A stretch of DNA of 64,000 bases from Paenibacillus sabuli (lineage in GTDB: Bacteria; Bacillota; Bacilli; Paenibacillales; Paenibacillaceae): NCBI RefSeq assembly GCF_014705605.1, contig NZ_JACXIZ010000011.1, positions 239,681 through 303,680 of the forward strand. Direction: 5' to 3'. Below the pieces are notes generated by a model, which did not search any database, was not told the DNA's origin, and was given only the letters and a program-made list of their open reading frames with translations. Numbering within the stretch: the first letter of the stretch is position 1; each line of letters starts with the position of its first letter. Both the position numbers and the translations under genes were made by a program. Below, in pieces: positions 17,345 through 27,726 of the stretch.

Positions 17345-19684
17345 TCAATGCACCTCGGCTGCCGTCGTCAAGGCGTGACGCAGTACCTCGTCCATATGCG
17401 CCACCGGAATAAAAGCGAGCTCCTCGCGCACGCTGTCCGGGATATCGCGCAGATCGCGTTCGTTCTCCTTGGGCATCACAATTGTCCGAATTCCGGCGCG
17501 GTGGGCGGCCAGCGATTTTTCCTTCAGCCCGCCGATCGGCAGCACACGGCCGCGCAGCGTGATCTCGCCGGTCATTGCGACTTCCTTGTTGACGAAGCGG
17601 TTGGTCAAGGCGGAGATCAGCGCCGTCGCCATCGTGATGCCTGCGGAAGGGCCGTCCTTGGGAATGGCGCCCTCCGGAATGTGGATATGGATGTCGTTTT
17701 TCTCATGAAATTGCGGATCGATCTTCAGTTCGACGGCACGCGAACGCGTGTAGCTGAAGGCCGCTTGCGCGGATTCCTTCATCACATCGCCGAGCTTGCC
17801 AGTCAGCGTCAGCTTGCCGCTGCCGGGCATGACGGTCACCTCGATAACGAGCGTGTCCCCGCCGACCTCCGTCCATGCCAGCCCCGTTACGGCGCCGATC
17901 TGATCCTCGACCTCGGCCATGCCGTAGCGAAACCTGGCCGGACCGAGCCACGACTTGAGCAGCTCCGCGTCGACCTCGATCGCCCCGGTATCGGGCCTGG
18001 CGACCATCTCCTTGGCCGCCTTGCGGCAGACCGCCGCCACCTGTTGCTCGAGTCCGCGCACGCCGGATTCGCGCGTGTACTCGCGAATAATCTGCAGCGA
18101 GGCGGGCTCGCCGATGCGCAGCTGCTCTTCCTCGAGCCCGTGCTCCCGGCGCTGCTTGGGAATGAGATAGCGCTGGGCGATCTGCATCTTCTCCAGCTCG
18201 GTATAGCCCGGGATCTGCAGCACCTCCATCCGGTCCAGCAGCGGACGCGGAATGTTGTGGACCACATTCGCCGTCGTGATGAACATGACGTTGGACAGAT
18301 CGTAGGGCACTTCGACGAAATGATCGCTGAACGTATTGTTCTGCTCGGGATCGAGCACCTCGAGCAGCGCCGAAGCCGGATCGCCGCGAAAATCCATCGC
18401 CATCTTGTCGATCTCATCGAGCAAGAAGACCGGATTCGTCGTACCGGCAGTCTTCATCCCCTGGATGATACGACCGGGCATGGCGCCGACGTACGTGCGG
18501 CGATGGCCGCGAATCTCAGCCTCGTCGCGCACGCCGCCGAGCGATACGCGGACGAACGAGCGCCCCAGCGAGCGAGCGATCGAGCGTGCCATGGACGTCT
18601 TGCCGACGCCGGGCGGTCCGACAAGACAGAGAATTGGACCCTTCAGTTTTTGCACGAGCTTTTGCACCGCGAGATACTCCAGGATGCGTTCCTTCGGCTT
18701 CTCCAGACCGTAATGATCCTCGTTCAGAATATCTTCCGCGCGCGCGATGTCCAGGTTGTCGTCGGTTTGCTTTTGCCAAGGCAGCGCGAGCAGCCAATCG
18801 ATATAATTGCGGATGATGCCGCCTTCGGCCGACGTGGAGGGCATTTTCTCCAGCCGGTCGATTTCCTTCTCGACCTTTTCCTTCACGGCGTCCGGGACGC
18901 CCTTTTCCCCGAGCTGGGCGCGCAGTTCTTCGATCTCGCCGGCACGCCCTTCTTTTTCGCCGAGTTCCTTCTGGATGGCCTTCATTTGCTCCCGCAAGTA
19001 ATATTCCTTTTGCGTCTTTTCCATCTGCTTTTTGACGCGTTGATTGATTTTGCGCTCCAGCTCCAACACTTCGCGCTCGTTGTTGAGAATGTCGAGCAGC
19101 CGCTCCAGACGGGGGCGCACCTGGACCGTCTCCAGGATATCCTGCTTATCCTTGATCTTCAGCGACAGATGGCTGGTGATGACGTCGGCCAGTCTGCCCG
19201 GCTCGTCGATATCGGATACCGCCGCCAGCGTCTCCGGCGTGACCTTTTTGGAGAGATTGATATAATGCTCGAATTGACTGAGTACCGAGCGCATGAGCGC
19301 ATCGGTCTCCGGGTCGTCCGACTCTTCCTCGGGCAGCTCCTTGACGTTCACCTCGTAGAATTGCTCGTTCGGCAGATACTCTTGAACCTCTGCGCGCATG
19401 ACCCCCTCCACCAGCACGCGGATCGTGCCGTTGGGCAGCTTCAGCATCTGTCTCACCCTGGCAATCGTACCTAGCCGGTAGATGTCCTCCCGGCTAGGCT
19501 CTTCGATATCTACCTCGGACTGCGAGCAGAGCAGAATCATATGGTCTTCGACCATCGACCGCTCCAGCGCCCGCACCGACTTCTCTCGTCCGACGTCCAG
19601 ATGAAGGACCATGCTGGGATATACCAGAAGCCCTCTCAGTGGCAGCAGGGGCAAGCGTTTCGCCTTCCATTTTCCTGGTCCCAT
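17345..19684 (-). CDS. lonA: ATP-dependent protease La (LonA)
   Basis: Cytosolic AAA+ serine protease that removes damaged and regulatory proteins. N-terminal substrate domain ([15 protein letters not shown]), Walker A GPPGVGKT near residue 355, Walker [10 protein letters not shown], and the protease Ser in [14 protein letters not shown] near residue 680. Length 779, standard. ATG 19684 follows GGAGGTG. It lies 35 bases after lonB and is probably read with it as well as from its own signals. No HrcA element is visible. Confidence 0.97.
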   Translation of the reverse strand: MGPGKWKAKRLPLLPLRGLLVYPSMVLHLDVGREKSVRALERSMVEDHMILLCSQSEVDIEEPSREDIYRLGTIARVRQMLKLPNGTIRVLVEGVMRAEVQEYLPNEQFYEVNVKELPEEESDDPETDALMRSVLSQFEHYINLSKKVTPETLAAVSDIDEPGRLADVITSHLSLKIKDKQDILETVQVRPRLERLLDILNNEREVLELERKINQRVKKQMEKTQKEYYLREQMKAIQKELGEKEGRAGEIEELRAQLGEKGVPDAVKEKVEKEIDRLEKMPSTSAEGGIIRNYIDWLLALPWQKQTDDNLDIARAEDILNEDHYGLEKPKERILEYLAVQKLVQKLKGPILCLVGPPGVGKTSMARSIARSLGRSFVRVSLGGVRDEAEIRGHRRTYVGAMPGRIIQGMKTAGTTNPVFLLDEIDKMAMDFRGDPASALLEVLDPEQNNTFSDHFVEVPYDLSNVMFITTANVVHNIPRPLLDRMEVLQIPGYTELEKMQIAQRYLIPKQRREHGLEEEQLRIGEPASLQIIREYTRESGVRGLEQQVAAVCRKAAKEMVARPDTGAIEVDAELLKSWLGPARFRYGMAEVEDQIGAVTGLAWTEVGGDTLVIEVTVMPGSGKLTLTGKLGDVMKESAQAAFSYTRSRAVELKIDPQFHEKNDIHIHIPEGAIPKDGPSAGITMATALISALTNRFVNKEVAMTGEITLRGRVLPIGGLKEKSLAAHRAGIRTIVMPKENERDLRDIPDSVREELAFIPVAHMDEVLRHALTTAAEVH

Positions 19685-19719
19685 ACCAGCACCTCCGTTG
19701 TCTCTATGGGTCTATTTTA

Positions 19720-21426
19720 TCATTCTGCGGAATCCGCCTGCAAATAGGATACGCCGGAGCGGGCAAAAACGTCGCTGCGAATCGCCGCCGCCTCTGCGCT
19801 CAGCGCCTCCAGATCGCAAGCCGGAAGCGCGATGCGCAGCACATCCTCGATCCGTTCGACCGGCTGCACGTCCACCCCTTTCAGATCTGCAAAAATCGCT
19901 TGCCAGTTGTCTTGCGGAATCAGCACGCGGCGGGCGCCGGCCTGCAACGCGGCTTCGACCTTGGCCAGCACGCCGCCGACGGGTTTGATTTTGCCGTGTA
20001 TGCCAACCTCCCCCGTCATCGCCAGCGTATGGTCGATCGTCTCGCCGCGAATGGCCGAGGCGATCGCCGTGGCCATCGCCACGCCCGCCGACGGCCCGTC
20101 GATCGGCGTCCCGCCCGGAAAGTTGATATGCAAGTCATAGCGGTCCGGAGCAAAGCCGAGCCGCCGCAGCACGGTCAACACATTTTCGACCGAGCCCTTG
20201 GCCATGCTCTTGCGGCGCAGCGTGCGCTGGCCTCCGCCGAGCTCTTCCTCGTCGACGACGCCGGTGATCGTGAAGCGGCCAGTCCCCGTTGCGACGCGAA
20301 TGGCGCTTACCTCGATCTCCAGCAGCGTTCCCATATTGGGACCGTATACCGCGAGGCCGTTGACGAAGCCCACCTGCGGCGCCGTCGGCACCTTGCGATC
20401 CGGACGGGGCGGGATCTGGCTGCTGTTGACGACCCACTCGATGTCGGCGCCCGTCATCTCGTCGCGCTCCTCCGACATCGCCAGACCGGCCGCGAGCTGG
20501 ACGACGTTGACCGCCTCGCGACCATTGGTCGCATAGCGCGCCACGACCTCGACAGCGGCGGGGCAAGGCTTGAAGCCGATTTTGCGCACGGCATGCGAAG
20601 CAATCTGTTCGATCTCGGAGGCCAGCAGCGGCCGGAAATAAATCTCCATGCAGCGCGAACGGATCGCCGGCGGGATCTCCTGCGGCGAACGCGTCGTCGC
20701 CCCGACCAGTCGAAAATCCGCGGGCAGACCGTTTTGAAAAATATCATGAATGTACCCCGGAATGTTGTTGTCCTCCGAGGTGTAGTAGGCGCTCTCCAAA
20801 AATACTTTGCGATCCTCCAACACCTTGAGAAGCTTGTTCATCTGCACCGGATGGAGCTCGCCGATCTCGTCGATGAACAACATGCCGCCATGCGCCTTGG
20901 TGACCGCGCCCGGCTTGGGCTGCGGGATACCCGCCACGCCCATCGCTCCGGCCCCTTGGTAAATCGGGTCATGCACCGAGCCGATCAGCGGGTCGGCAAT
21001 GCCTCGTTCGTCAAAGCGCGCCGTAGTCGCATCGATTTCCGTAAATTTCGCCTCTTGGCTAAATGGCGAAGCCGCATTTTTTTTGGCTTCCTCCAATACA
21101 ACACGCGCAGCCGCAGTCTTGCCGACGCCTGGCGGTCCGTAAATGATGACATGCTGCGGATTGGCGCTGCACAGCGCCGCCTTGAGCGCGCGCAAGCCAT
21201 CCACCTGACCGATAATGTCCTGCATCGCCTGGGGACGCGTTTTTTCCGCCAGCGGCTTGGTCAGCGACACCGAGCGCAGCTTGCGCAGCTTATCCATTTC
21301 CTTGCGCGATTCCTTGTCCACCGCCGTGCGGTTCGTCTTCTGTCCGCGCAGCATGTTCCAGAAGTACAGCCCGATCACAATTGCAAAAAAGACCTGCACG
21401 ACCATCACAATCATTGTCAAATTCAT
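19720..21426 (-). CDS. lonB: Membrane-anchored ATP-dependent protease LonB
   Basis: Lon-type protease with one N-terminal membrane helix (MNLTMIVMVVQVFFAIVIGL), AAA+ domain with Walker [11 protein letters not shown] near residue 95, Walker B FIDEIGELH, and the Lon catalytic Ser in IDGPSAGVAMATAI. Length 568. In B. subtilis LonB is made in the forespore under SigF. I chose ATG 21426 because GGAGGA lies nine bases upstream; a GTG seven codons earlier overlaps that site. A SigF/SigG-like -10 box lies about 45 bases upstream. Confidence 0.93.
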   Translation of the reverse strand: MNLTMIVMVVQVFFAIVIGLYFWNMLRGQKTNRTAVDKESRKEMDKLRKLRSVSLTKPLAEKTRPQAMQDIIGQVDGLRALKAALCSANPQHVIIYGPPGVGKTAAARVVLEEAKKNAASPFSQEAKFTEIDATTARFDERGIADPLIGSVHDPIYQGAGAMGVAGIPQPKPGAVTKAHGGMLFIDEIGELHPVQMNKLLKVLEDRKVFLESAYYTSEDNNIPGYIHDIFQNGLPADFRLVGATTRSPQEIPPAIRSRCMEIYFRPLLASEIEQIASHAVRKIGFKPCPAAVEVVARYATNGREAVNVVQLAAGLAMSEERDEMTGADIEWVVNSSQIPPRPDRKVPTAPQVGFVNGLAVYGPNMGTLLEIEVSAIRVATGTGRFTITGVVDEEELGGGQRTLRRKSMAKGSVENVLTVLRRLGFAPDRYDLHINFPGGTPIDGPSAGVAMATAIASAIRGETIDHTLAMTGEVGIHGKIKPVGGVLAKVEAALQAGARRVLIPQDNWQAIFADLKGVDVQPVERIEDVLRIALPACDLEALSAEAAAIRSDVFARSGVSYLQADSAE

Positions 21427-21469
21427 ATTTGCCACTCCTCCCGACACCCTACCTTATTCTGATAATTGG

Positions 21470-21499
21470 TAGTATTGCCTTGTGCCGGAAAGGTTAACC
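21470..21499 (-). promoter_or_regulatory. Candidate forespore (SigF/SigG) promoter of lonB
   Basis: Minus strand GGCAATACTA (21470-21479) fits the pattern GGnnAnAnTA at every fixed position. The -35 candidate GGTTA (21495-21499), 15 bases away, fits only three of five. This agrees with the SigF control known for B. subtilis lonB. Confidence 0.45.
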
Positions 21500-21546
21500 G
21501 TGCCGCTTGGAACAATGGCGACCGCTCTAAAAGGCCGCTTGGACGC

Positions 21547-21576
21547 AAAGAGTCCTTGCACAAGCAAGGACTCTTT
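21547..21576 (-). terminator. Hairpin terminator after ispG
   Basis: Perfect 13-bp arms AAAGAGTCCTTGC and GCAAGGACTCTTT with a four-base loop, 12 bases after the ispG stop. The arm itself ends in TTT; no longer T run follows. Confidence 0.7.
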
Positions 21577-21587
21577 ATTGGGACGGC

Positions 21588-22694
21588 TTATACCGCCTGG
21601 TGCTTGCGCCCGGGGATCTCGCCGGTCGCCTCGTAGACGCGCACGATCTCGTCGATCTCTTTTTTGAGCTCGCTGAGCATCTCGGCCTCGGGCACCTTGC
21701 GAATCATCTCGCCATAACGGAAGAGCATGCCTTCGCCGCGCGCCCCGGCGATGCCGATATCGGCCTCGCGGGCCTCGCCCGGTCCGTTAACCGCGCAGCC
21801 CAGTACGGACACCTTGATCGGCACCTTGACGTTTGCGATGTACGCCTCGACCTCGTTGGCGATGGAGAACAGGTCGATATCGAGACGTCCGCAGGTCGGA
21901 CAGGAGATGAGCGTCGCGGCGTTGGTGATCAGTCCGAATGTCTTCAATAGCTCCCGCGCGACCTTGACCTCCTCGACCGGATCGGCGCTCAGGCTGATCC
22001 GCACCGTGCTGCCGATCCCCATCGACAACAGCGCTCCGATGCCTGCCGAGCTTTTGATCGTGCCGGTATTCAAGGTGCCGGCCTCCGTAATGCCCAGATG
22101 GAGCGGGTAGCGGATGACCTCGGCGGCCATGCTGTATGCCGCGATTGCCATCGGCACGTCCGATGCCTTGAGCGAGACGATAATATCGTAAAAATCGAGC
22201 TCCTCCAAAATGCCGATATGGAACAGCGCGCTTTCGACCATCGCTTCCGGCGTCGGATAGCCGTACTTTTCGAGCAAATGATTCTCAAGCGAGCCGGCGT
22301 TGACCCCGATGCGAATCGGAATGCCCTTGGCCTTGCAGGCCTTGACGACCTCTTCCACCTTGGAGCGCCGGCCAATGTTGCCGGGATTGATCCGCACCTT
22401 GTCCACACCGTTCTCGATGGCTGCCAACGCCAGACGATAGTCGAAGTGAATGTCCGCGACAAGCGGAATGTGGATACGTGCCTTGATCGCCTTGATCGCT
22501 TCGGCCGCCTCCATGTTGTTGACCGTCACTCGTACGATCTGGCAGCCGGCTTCCTCCAGACGCAGGATTTCAGCTACCGTCGCCTCGACGTCGGCCGTCT
22601 TGGTCGTACACATGCTCTGAATGATGACCTCGTCGCTGCCGCCGATCGTCAAGTCCCCGACCTTCACCGGCACGGTATCTTTACGCAAGTACAT
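21588..22694 (-). CDS. ispG: 4-hydroxy-3-methylbut-2-en-1-yl diphosphate synthase (IspG/GcpE)
   Basis: [4Fe-4S] enzyme of the MEP isoprenoid pathway. Cluster Cys are seen in [14 protein letters not shown] and [11 protein letters not shown]. The N terminus reads [22 protein letters not shown] 22694 was chosen for the GGGAGA nine bases upstream; a GTG further up gives residues not seen in relatives. Length 368, usual. It sits between clpX and lonB, which are adjacent in B. subtilis, and carries its own terminator. Confidence 0.95.
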   Translation of the reverse strand: MYLRKDTVPVKVGDLTIGGSDEVIIQSMCTTKTADVEATVAEILRLEEAGCQIVRVTVNNMEAAEAIKAIKARIHIPLVADIHFDYRLALAAIENGVDKVRINPGNIGRRSKVEEVVKACKAKGIPIRIGVNAGSLENHLLEKYGYPTPEAMVESALFHIGILEELDFYDIIVSLKASDVPMAIAAYSMAAEVIRYPLHLGITEAGTLNTGTIKSSAGIGALLSMGIGSTVRISLSADPVEEVKVARELLKTFGLITNAATLISCPTCGRLDIDLFSIANEVEAYIANVKVPIKVSVLGCAVNGPGEAREADIGIAGARGEGMLFRYGEMIRKVPEAEMLSELKKEIDEIVRVYEATGEIPGRKHQAV

Positions 22695-22799
22695 TCGCTG
22701 ATCTCTCCCATGAACGCCAAAGTCCACCCGCGAGCGGGCAGCAAATCCGCAGCAAAGGGTGGAACAATGGCGAAATGATGTCTAACGGATCGCGCCGGA

Positions 22800-24053
22800 T
22801 TAGGCGCTCTCCTCTTTTTTCTTGCCTTTTTTGCTCGTCAGCTCCGGCATGATGCGCTCCTCGATCACCTGGCGCGTGATGAGACAGGTATTGACGTCGT
22901 CGCGCGAAGGCACCTCGTACATGACGTCGAGCATGACGCCTTCGATGATCGCCCGCAGACCGCGGGCGCCGGTATTGCGCTTGATCGCTTCTTCCGCGAT
23001 TGCCTCGAGCGCGCCAGCTTCGAAGTCGAGCTTGATGTTATCCATCTCCAACAGCTTCTGGTATTGTTTGACCAGTGCGTTTTTGGGCTCGGACAAGATA
23101 CGAATCAGTGCTTGTTCGTCGAGCGGCTCCAGCGTCGAGATGACCGGCAGACGGCCGACGAATTCGGGAATCAGACCGAATTTGAGCAGGTCCTCGGGCA
23201 GCACGAGCGAAAGGTATTCGCCGCTTTTCAGATCTTTCTGACCTTCGCCGGTGTGGAAGCCGATCACCTTTTTGCCGATTCTGCGCTTGATCAGCTGCTC
23301 CAGACCGTCGAACGCGCCGCCGCAAATAAACAATATGTTCGTCGTGTCGATCTGAATGAATTCCTGATGCGGATGCTTTCGTCCGCCCTGCGGCGGTACG
23401 GAGGCAACTGTTCCCTCCAAAATTTTCAGCAGCGCCTGCTGCACGCCCTCACCGGATACATCGCGGGTGATCGAAGGATTTTCCGATTTGCGCGCGACCT
23501 TGTCGATCTCGTCGATGTAAATAATGCCGCGCTCAGCCTTTTCAACATCGTAATCGGCAGCCTGAATGAGCTTCAGCAGGATGTTCTCGACATCCTCGCC
23601 GACATAGCCGGCCTCGGTCAACGAAGTGGCGTCGGCGATGGCAAACGGAACATTCAAAATACGGGCCATCGTTTGCGCAAGCAGCGTTTTGCCCGATCCG
23701 GTCGGACCGACCAGCAAAATATTGCTTTTTTGCAACTCCACATCCTCAACCTTGCTTTGCGAGTTAATACGCTTGTAGTGGTTGTAAACCGCTACGGAAA
23801 GCGATTTTTTCGCCTGCTCCTGTCCAATGACATAGGAATCGAGAATCTGGCGGATTTCCTGCGGCTTCGGAATATCCTTCAGATCGAGCTCTTCTTCTTG
23901 GCCGAGCTCCTCTTCGACGATTTCCGTGCACAGCTCGATGCATTCATCGCAAATATATACGCCGGGACCGGCAACGAGCTTGCGGACCTGGTCCTGCGAC
24001 TTGCCGCAGAACGAGCATTTCAACTGGCCCTTCTCGTCGTTGAATTTAAACAT
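22800..24053 (-). CDS. clpX: ATP-dependent Clp protease ATPase subunit ClpX
   Basis: AAA+ unfoldase that feeds substrates to ClpP. The N-terminal zinc domain has CSFCGKS at residues 13-19 and CDECIELC at about 35-42. Walker A is [13 protein letters not shown] near residue 118, Walker [10 protein letters not shown]; the IGF loop needed to dock ClpP is present as KKVIGFHTG near residue 265. Length 417, standard. It starts 25 bases after clpP, so the partners form an operon, unlike B. subtilis, where clpP lies elsewhere. Confidence 0.97.
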   Translation of the reverse strand: MFKFNDEKGQLKCSFCGKSQDQVRKLVAGPGVYICDECIELCTEIVEEELGQEEELDLKDIPKPQEIRQILDSYVIGQEQAKKSLSVAVYNHYKRINSQSKVEDVELQKSNILLVGPTGSGKTLLAQTMARILNVPFAIADATSLTEAGYVGEDVENILLKLIQAADYDVEKAERGIIYIDEIDKVARKSENPSITRDVSGEGVQQALLKILEGTVASVPPQGGRKHPHQEFIQIDTTNILFICGGAFDGLEQLIKRRIGKKVIGFHTGEGQKDLKSGEYLSLVLPEDLLKFGLIPEFVGRLPVISTLEPLDEQALIRILSEPKNALVKQYQKLLEMDNIKLDFEAGALEAIAEEAIKRNTGARGLRAIIEGVMLDVMYEVPSRDDVNTCLITRQVIEERIMPELTSKKGKKKEESA

Positions 24054-24078
24054 GCAATCACCTCTTTACTGGAAATGG

Positions 24079-24666
24079 TTAACCCTCTGGCGATGTCACC
24101 ACACGGTCGATCAAGCCATAAGCATGCGCCTCTTCCGCGCTCATAAAATAGTCGCGATCGGTATCGCGGTCGATTTTTTCATAAGGCTGGCCAGTCGTGT
24201 CCACATAGATCTGGTTCAGCTTCTGCTTCGTCTTTAGAATCCAGTCGGCGTGGATCTTGATATCAGCCGCCTGTCCTCTTACCCCGCCGAGCGGCTGGTG
24301 AATCATGACCTCGCTGTTGGGCAGCGCGAACCGCTTGCCCTTGGCGCCCGCCGTCAGCAGCAACGAGCCCATACTGGCCGCCATGCCGACACAGATGGTC
24401 GATACGTCCGGCTTGATGAACTGCATCGTATCGAATATGCCCATTCCGGCCGTTACGGATCCGCCGGGTGAGTTAATGTACAAGTGGATATCCTTCTCCG
24501 GGTCGTCGGCCGCCAGAAACAGCAGCTGCGCGATAATGACGTTGGCAACTTCGTCATCGATGGCGCTGCCCAAAAAGATAATCCGATCCTTGAGGAGGCG
24601 GGAATAAATATCGTACGAGCGCTCCCCGCGACTGCTTTGCTCGACTACGATCGGCACTAGATTCAT
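24079..24666 (-). CDS. clpP: ATP-dependent Clp protease proteolytic subunit ClpP
   Basis: Serine protease forming the double-ring chamber. Catalytic triad: Ser in [11 protein letters not shown] near 97, His in [11 protein letters not shown] near 122, Asp in [10 protein letters not shown] near 171. Length 195, standard. Lies between tig and clpX. A CtsR operator, expected for clpP in many bacilli, is not convincing here. Confidence 0.97.
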   Translation of the reverse strand: MNLVPIVVEQSSRGERSYDIYSRLLKDRIIFLGSAIDDEVANVIIAQLLFLAADDPEKDIHLYINSPGGSVTAGMGIFDTMQFIKPDVSTICVGMAASMGSLLLTAGAKGKRFALPNSEVMIHQPLGGVRGQAADIKIHADWILKTKQKLNQIYVDTTGQPYEKIDRDTDRDYFMSAEEAHAYGLIDRVVTSPEG

Positions 24667-24706
24667 GCGACCAACCTCTTTTCTTTATTGACTTGCGTGC
24701 CCCTCC

Positions 24707-24735
24707 ATTTTAACATGTTCGGGATGCAATGTCAT
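24707..24735 (-). promoter_or_regulatory. SigA-type promoter of clpP-clpX
   Basis: Minus strand ATGACA (24730-24735), 17 bases, TAAAAT (24707-24712). Both boxes match five of six. It is downstream of the tig terminator. Confidence 0.55.
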
Positions 24736-24782
24736 TTTTCCGAAGGCGCTGCGCGCCGGCTTGCAAATTATGTATAACGCGT

Positions 24783-24815
24783 TTCAAAAGAAGGCACGTA
24801 CGGAAAGCACGTGCC
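24783..24815 (-). terminator. Rho-independent terminator of tig
   Basis: Arms GGCACGT and ACGTGCC with a nine-base loop, followed on the minus strand by TTCTTTT. It lies about 95 bases after the tig stop. Confidence 0.75.
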
Positions 24816-24910
24816 TTGTCGTTATGTTCAAAGCGAGCAAATTTGGCGGAACGAAACTTGCGCCGCCGCCAAAGGACGGCAGTATCCATTGCGCCCTGCA
24901 GCAAGCTCGG

Positions 24911-26212
24911 CTAGGAGACTTCGGTAGCCGTCTTGCTGTGCTCCATCAAAAACTTGATCGTTTTGCGAAGCGCAAGATCTTCCTTGAGGTTGGCGAGATT
25001 GCCGTTGCCGGTGAAGATGGTGCGCAGTTCCTCTGCCGGACGGTTGTACATTTTGGACATGTTCTCCAGCTCTTCGCTCAGCTCGTCCTCGGATACCTCG
25101 ATCCCTTCCGCCTTGGCGATCTGCTCCAGCACGAGGTTGTTGCGTACGCGCTTCTCCGCGTCTGCGCGCATCTGTCCGCGCAGCGCCGCCTCGTCCTGAC
25201 CGGAGAATTGATAGTAGAGCTCCAGGTTCATGCCTTGCTGGCTCAGACGATTTTCGAAGTCCTTCAGCATGTAATCCGTCTCTGAGGCGATCATCGCCTC
25301 CGGAATTTCGACCTGGGCAGCTTCGGCCGCTTTTTCGATGACTGCCGATTCGCGCGCCTGCTCGGCTTCCTTGAGCTTGCGCTCCTTCAGATTGGCCTTC
25401 AGATCTTCCTTGTACTCCTCGAGCGTGTCGAATTCGCTGACGTCCTTGGCGAACTCGTCGTCCAGCTCGGGCAGGCTTTTCCGTTTGATTTCATGCAGCT
25501 TGACCTTGAATACTGCCGGCTTGCCGGCCAGATTCTCGGCGTGGTATTCCTCCGGGAAGTTCACTTCCACGTCCTTGAAGTCGCCGATATTCATGCCGAT
25601 CAACTGCTCCTCGAAGCCCGGGATGAACGAGCCCGAACCGAGTTCGAGCGTGTAGCGCTCCGCTTGGCCGCCCTCGAACGCTTCGCCGTCGACGAAGCCT
25701 TCGAAATCGATGATCGTCGTATCGCCTTTGGCCGCCTCGCCTTCTTCGATGACGACGAGCTCGGCATGACGTTCCTGCAGACGCTCGAGCTCGGCTTGCA
25801 GCTCCTCGTCGGTCACTTCGGCCTCTGCTGCGGGAACTTCGAGACCTTTGTACTCGCCCAGCTCCACTTCCGGCTTGACCGTGACCTTTGCTTTGAATTT
25901 GAACGGTTCGTTCTTGGCGAATTGCTCGACATCGATCTCCGGACGGTCTACCGGCTGGATGCCCGTCTCGCTGACAGCCGCGGAATAGGCGTCCGGCAGC
26001 AAAATGTCGATGGCGTCCTGATACAGGCTCTCGACGCCGAAACGCGATTCGAAAATGCCGCGCGGCACTTTTCCTTTGCGGAAGCCGGGCACATTGACCT
26101 TCGGCATGACTTTTTTGAACGCTTGATCCAGCGCGTCCTTGACGCGCGACTCTTCCACCTCAACGTCGAGCGTGCCGACGTTCTGTTCTATCTTTTCCCA
26201 TGTTGCTTTCAT
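24911..26212 (-). CDS. tig: Trigger factor chaperone
   Basis: Ribosome-bound chaperone and prolyl isomerase. The ribosome-binding loop is in [15 protein letters not shown] near residues 40-55, the FKBP-type domain at about 150-245 ([20 protein letters not shown]), and a helical C-terminal chaperone domain follows. Length 433, standard. ATG 26212 gives the conserved start [13 protein letters not shown] behind GGAGGGG; longer readings add residues foreign to the family. Confidence 0.97.
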   Translation of the reverse strand: MKATWEKIEQNVGTLDVEVEESRVKDALDQAFKKVMPKVNVPGFRKGKVPRGIFESRFGVESLYQDAIDILLPDAYSAAVSETGIQPVDRPEIDVEQFAKNEPFKFKAKVTVKPEVELGEYKGLEVPAAEAEVTDEELQAELERLQERHAELVVIEEGEAAKGDTTIIDFEGFVDGEAFEGGQAERYTLELGSGSFIPGFEEQLIGMNIGDFKDVEVNFPEEYHAENLAGKPAVFKVKLHEIKRKSLPELDDEFAKDVSEFDTLEEYKEDLKANLKERKLKEAEQARESAVIEKAAEAAQVEIPEAMIASETDYMLKDFENRLSQQGMNLELYYQFSGQDEAALRGQMRADAEKRVRNNLVLEQIAKAEGIEVSEDELSEELENMSKMYNRPAEELRTIFTGNGNLANLKEDLALRKTIKFLMEHSKTATEVS

Positions 26213-26273
26213 TTTATGCTTTTCCCCTCCAAAAATACGTGTCCGCACTTATTTTCCGATCATAAACCATTCC

Positions 26274-26302
26274 ATTATAAACAACATCGATTTGATTTTC
26301 AA
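26274..26302 (-). promoter_or_regulatory. SigA-type promoter of tig
   Basis: Minus strand TTGAAA (26297-26302), 17 bases, TATAAT (26274-26279). It overlaps the end of the preceding gene ysoA, giving tig its own start. Confidence 0.8.
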
Positions 26303-27231
26303 GGCTCGGAGTCGTCCTCCTTGCCCCGGCTCGCATCCGCGACCTGTCGCAGCACGCGGCTCGCCTGCTCGTAACGAAAACGAAGCGCGTCCGTAATGCC
26401 GTAAGCATCGCGGACTTCGTCGTCATTGGCTGTGCCGTGGACGACGAGCAGCAGCGTCAAGTGCAGCGACGCGGCGAAGCAATCAATCGATTCCTCGTCG
26501 TCGTGCAGCATCCAGCCATAAGTCGTCGTGCCATACAAAAATTGCAAGCATTCCTTCCAGAGCTCGCGCGCAAAATGCGGCAGCGTAGGATCGATCGGCT
26601 CGGTTACCTGCTCCACGCGCTCGACGATCCGCTGCACCGGCGCCGGGAAGTCCTCCAAGCCCAGCGGCGTAAGCTCGATCTCCAGTTCGCTTTCTTCGCC
26701 GAGCCGCTGCAGCTTCACCCGTCCGGATACGCCGCGCTTGCGCAGGCATTGCAGCACTTTGAACTGAAGCACAGGGTGCAGCTCCGTCTCGGACAGCCAG
26801 CCGAGCAGCTCGCCGTCCACCTCCGGGTGCCGGAGCAAGGCGGCGCGTTCCAGCGCGAGCAACTGCTGATCGATCATCGGATGATGCTTCATTATATATA
26901 GCACTTGCTGGACGTATGATTCGTCCTGCTCGCCCGGATCGAGCGCCTGCCGCCGCAGTTCGTTTTCATCCGCGGCTTCTTCGTCCCGGCCGCCGTCCGA
27001 TGAAGGAAAGGCCATGTCGAGCCAATTCAACAGATTTTCCCATTCTTCGTAATGCCGCTGCTCTTCACCTTGGCATTGCAACAGGAAGCGCAGCAAGTCG
27101 CGCGCATCGCCGTAGCGTTCGGCTTCCAGCATGCGAGTGAGCTGTACCTGATAATGATCCAGCATTTTGGGGAATAGGTATACATTCTCTTTGCCGGCTT
27201 TATCGTGTGGCGTATTGGTCGTTGTCATCAT
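26299..27231 (-). CDS. ysoA: YsoA-like helical-repeat protein
   Basis: Soluble, mostly helical protein of 310 residues with TPR-like pairs of helices (LTRMLEAERYGDARDLLRFL, LALERAALLRHPEVDG). Its position directly upstream of tig is that of B. subtilis ysoA, a protein of similar size and type; the name rests on synteny and fold, not on a motif. No catalytic residues are recognised. It starts at either of two consecutive ATG codons (27231 or 27228), behind AAGGGCGGTGA. Confidence 0.75.
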   Translation of the reverse strand: MMTTTNTPHDKAGKENVYLFPKMLDHYQVQLTRMLEAERYGDARDLLRFLLQCQGEEQRHYEEWENLLNWLDMAFPSSDGGRDEEAADENELRRQALDPGEQDESYVQQVLYIMKHHPMIDQQLLALERAALLRHPEVDGELLGWLSETELHPVLQFKVLQCLRKRGVSGRVKLQRLGEESELEIELTPLGLEDFPAPVQRIVERVEQVTEPIDPTLPHFARELWKECLQFLYGTTTYGWMLHDDEESIDCFAASLHLTLLLVVHGTANDDEVRDAYGITDALRFRYEQASRVLRQVADASRGKEDDSEP

Positions 27232-27299
27232 GGTTCACCGCCCTTTTGTCCCGCCGGACCTGCCATTTGCGGTTATTGAGCTTGCTTATGTACGCTCTG

Positions 27300-27308
27300 A
27301 TTATAGCA
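27300..27308 (-). promoter_or_regulatory. Extended -10 promoter of ysoA
   Basis: Minus strand TGC-TATAAT, about 70 bases before the ysoA start and downstream of the tRNA terminator. Confidence 0.55.
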
Positions 27309-27348
27309 CAGCGTCAGCCAAAGCAAAAATCGCCTTGCCGTTTGCCGC

Positions 27349-27388
27349 AAAAAGCCGCCGATCCCGTACGAACAGGGACTCTGGCGGC
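27349..27388 (-). terminator. Rho-independent terminator of the tRNA-Arg gene
   Basis: Arms GCCGCC and GGCGGC, with an inner TCCC/GGGA pairing, followed on the minus strand by five T. About 40 bases downstream of the tRNA. Confidence 0.8.
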
Positions 27389-27427
27389 TTCAATCATGGC
27401 TGCTCCAGGCCTTATGTAAAGTCGACT

Positions 27428-27504
<77 letters not shown>

Positions 27505-27653
27505 CAATCATCAAATCGAAAAACCTAGGCCATTTTACCACGCCGCTTTTAAAAAAGCAATCCCGGATTGGCAGTCGAAAATAGCGATGGAATGTAAATG
27601 AACGCTATGCTAGAATAGCAAGGGTCGAATGTTGTCGAATGAGAAAATTGAGA

Positions 27654-27682
27654 TTGACGATTATGACAAATTCCTATAGGAT
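27654..27682 (+). promoter_or_regulatory. SigA-type promoter of the sugar-type ABC operon
   Basis: TTGACG (27654-27659), 17 bases, TAGGAT (27677-27682). About 45 bases before the start of the binding-protein gene. Confidence 0.75.
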
Positions 27683-27726
27683 AACTTATGATTAAAGATA
27701 GACAGAAAAAAGGAGAGAAACACACC

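Noticed and set aside
17324..19474. A 716-codon open frame on the plus strand opposite lonA
   Set aside because: It is the antisense shadow of lonA, rich in His/Arg/Leu, with no ribosome binding site; GC-rich codon use opens such frames throughout the window.
24667..24710. Possible CtsR operator upstream of clpP (AGTCAAT half-site)
   Set aside because: Only one heptad resembles AGTCAAA; the second half-site is missing, so CtsR control is not supported.
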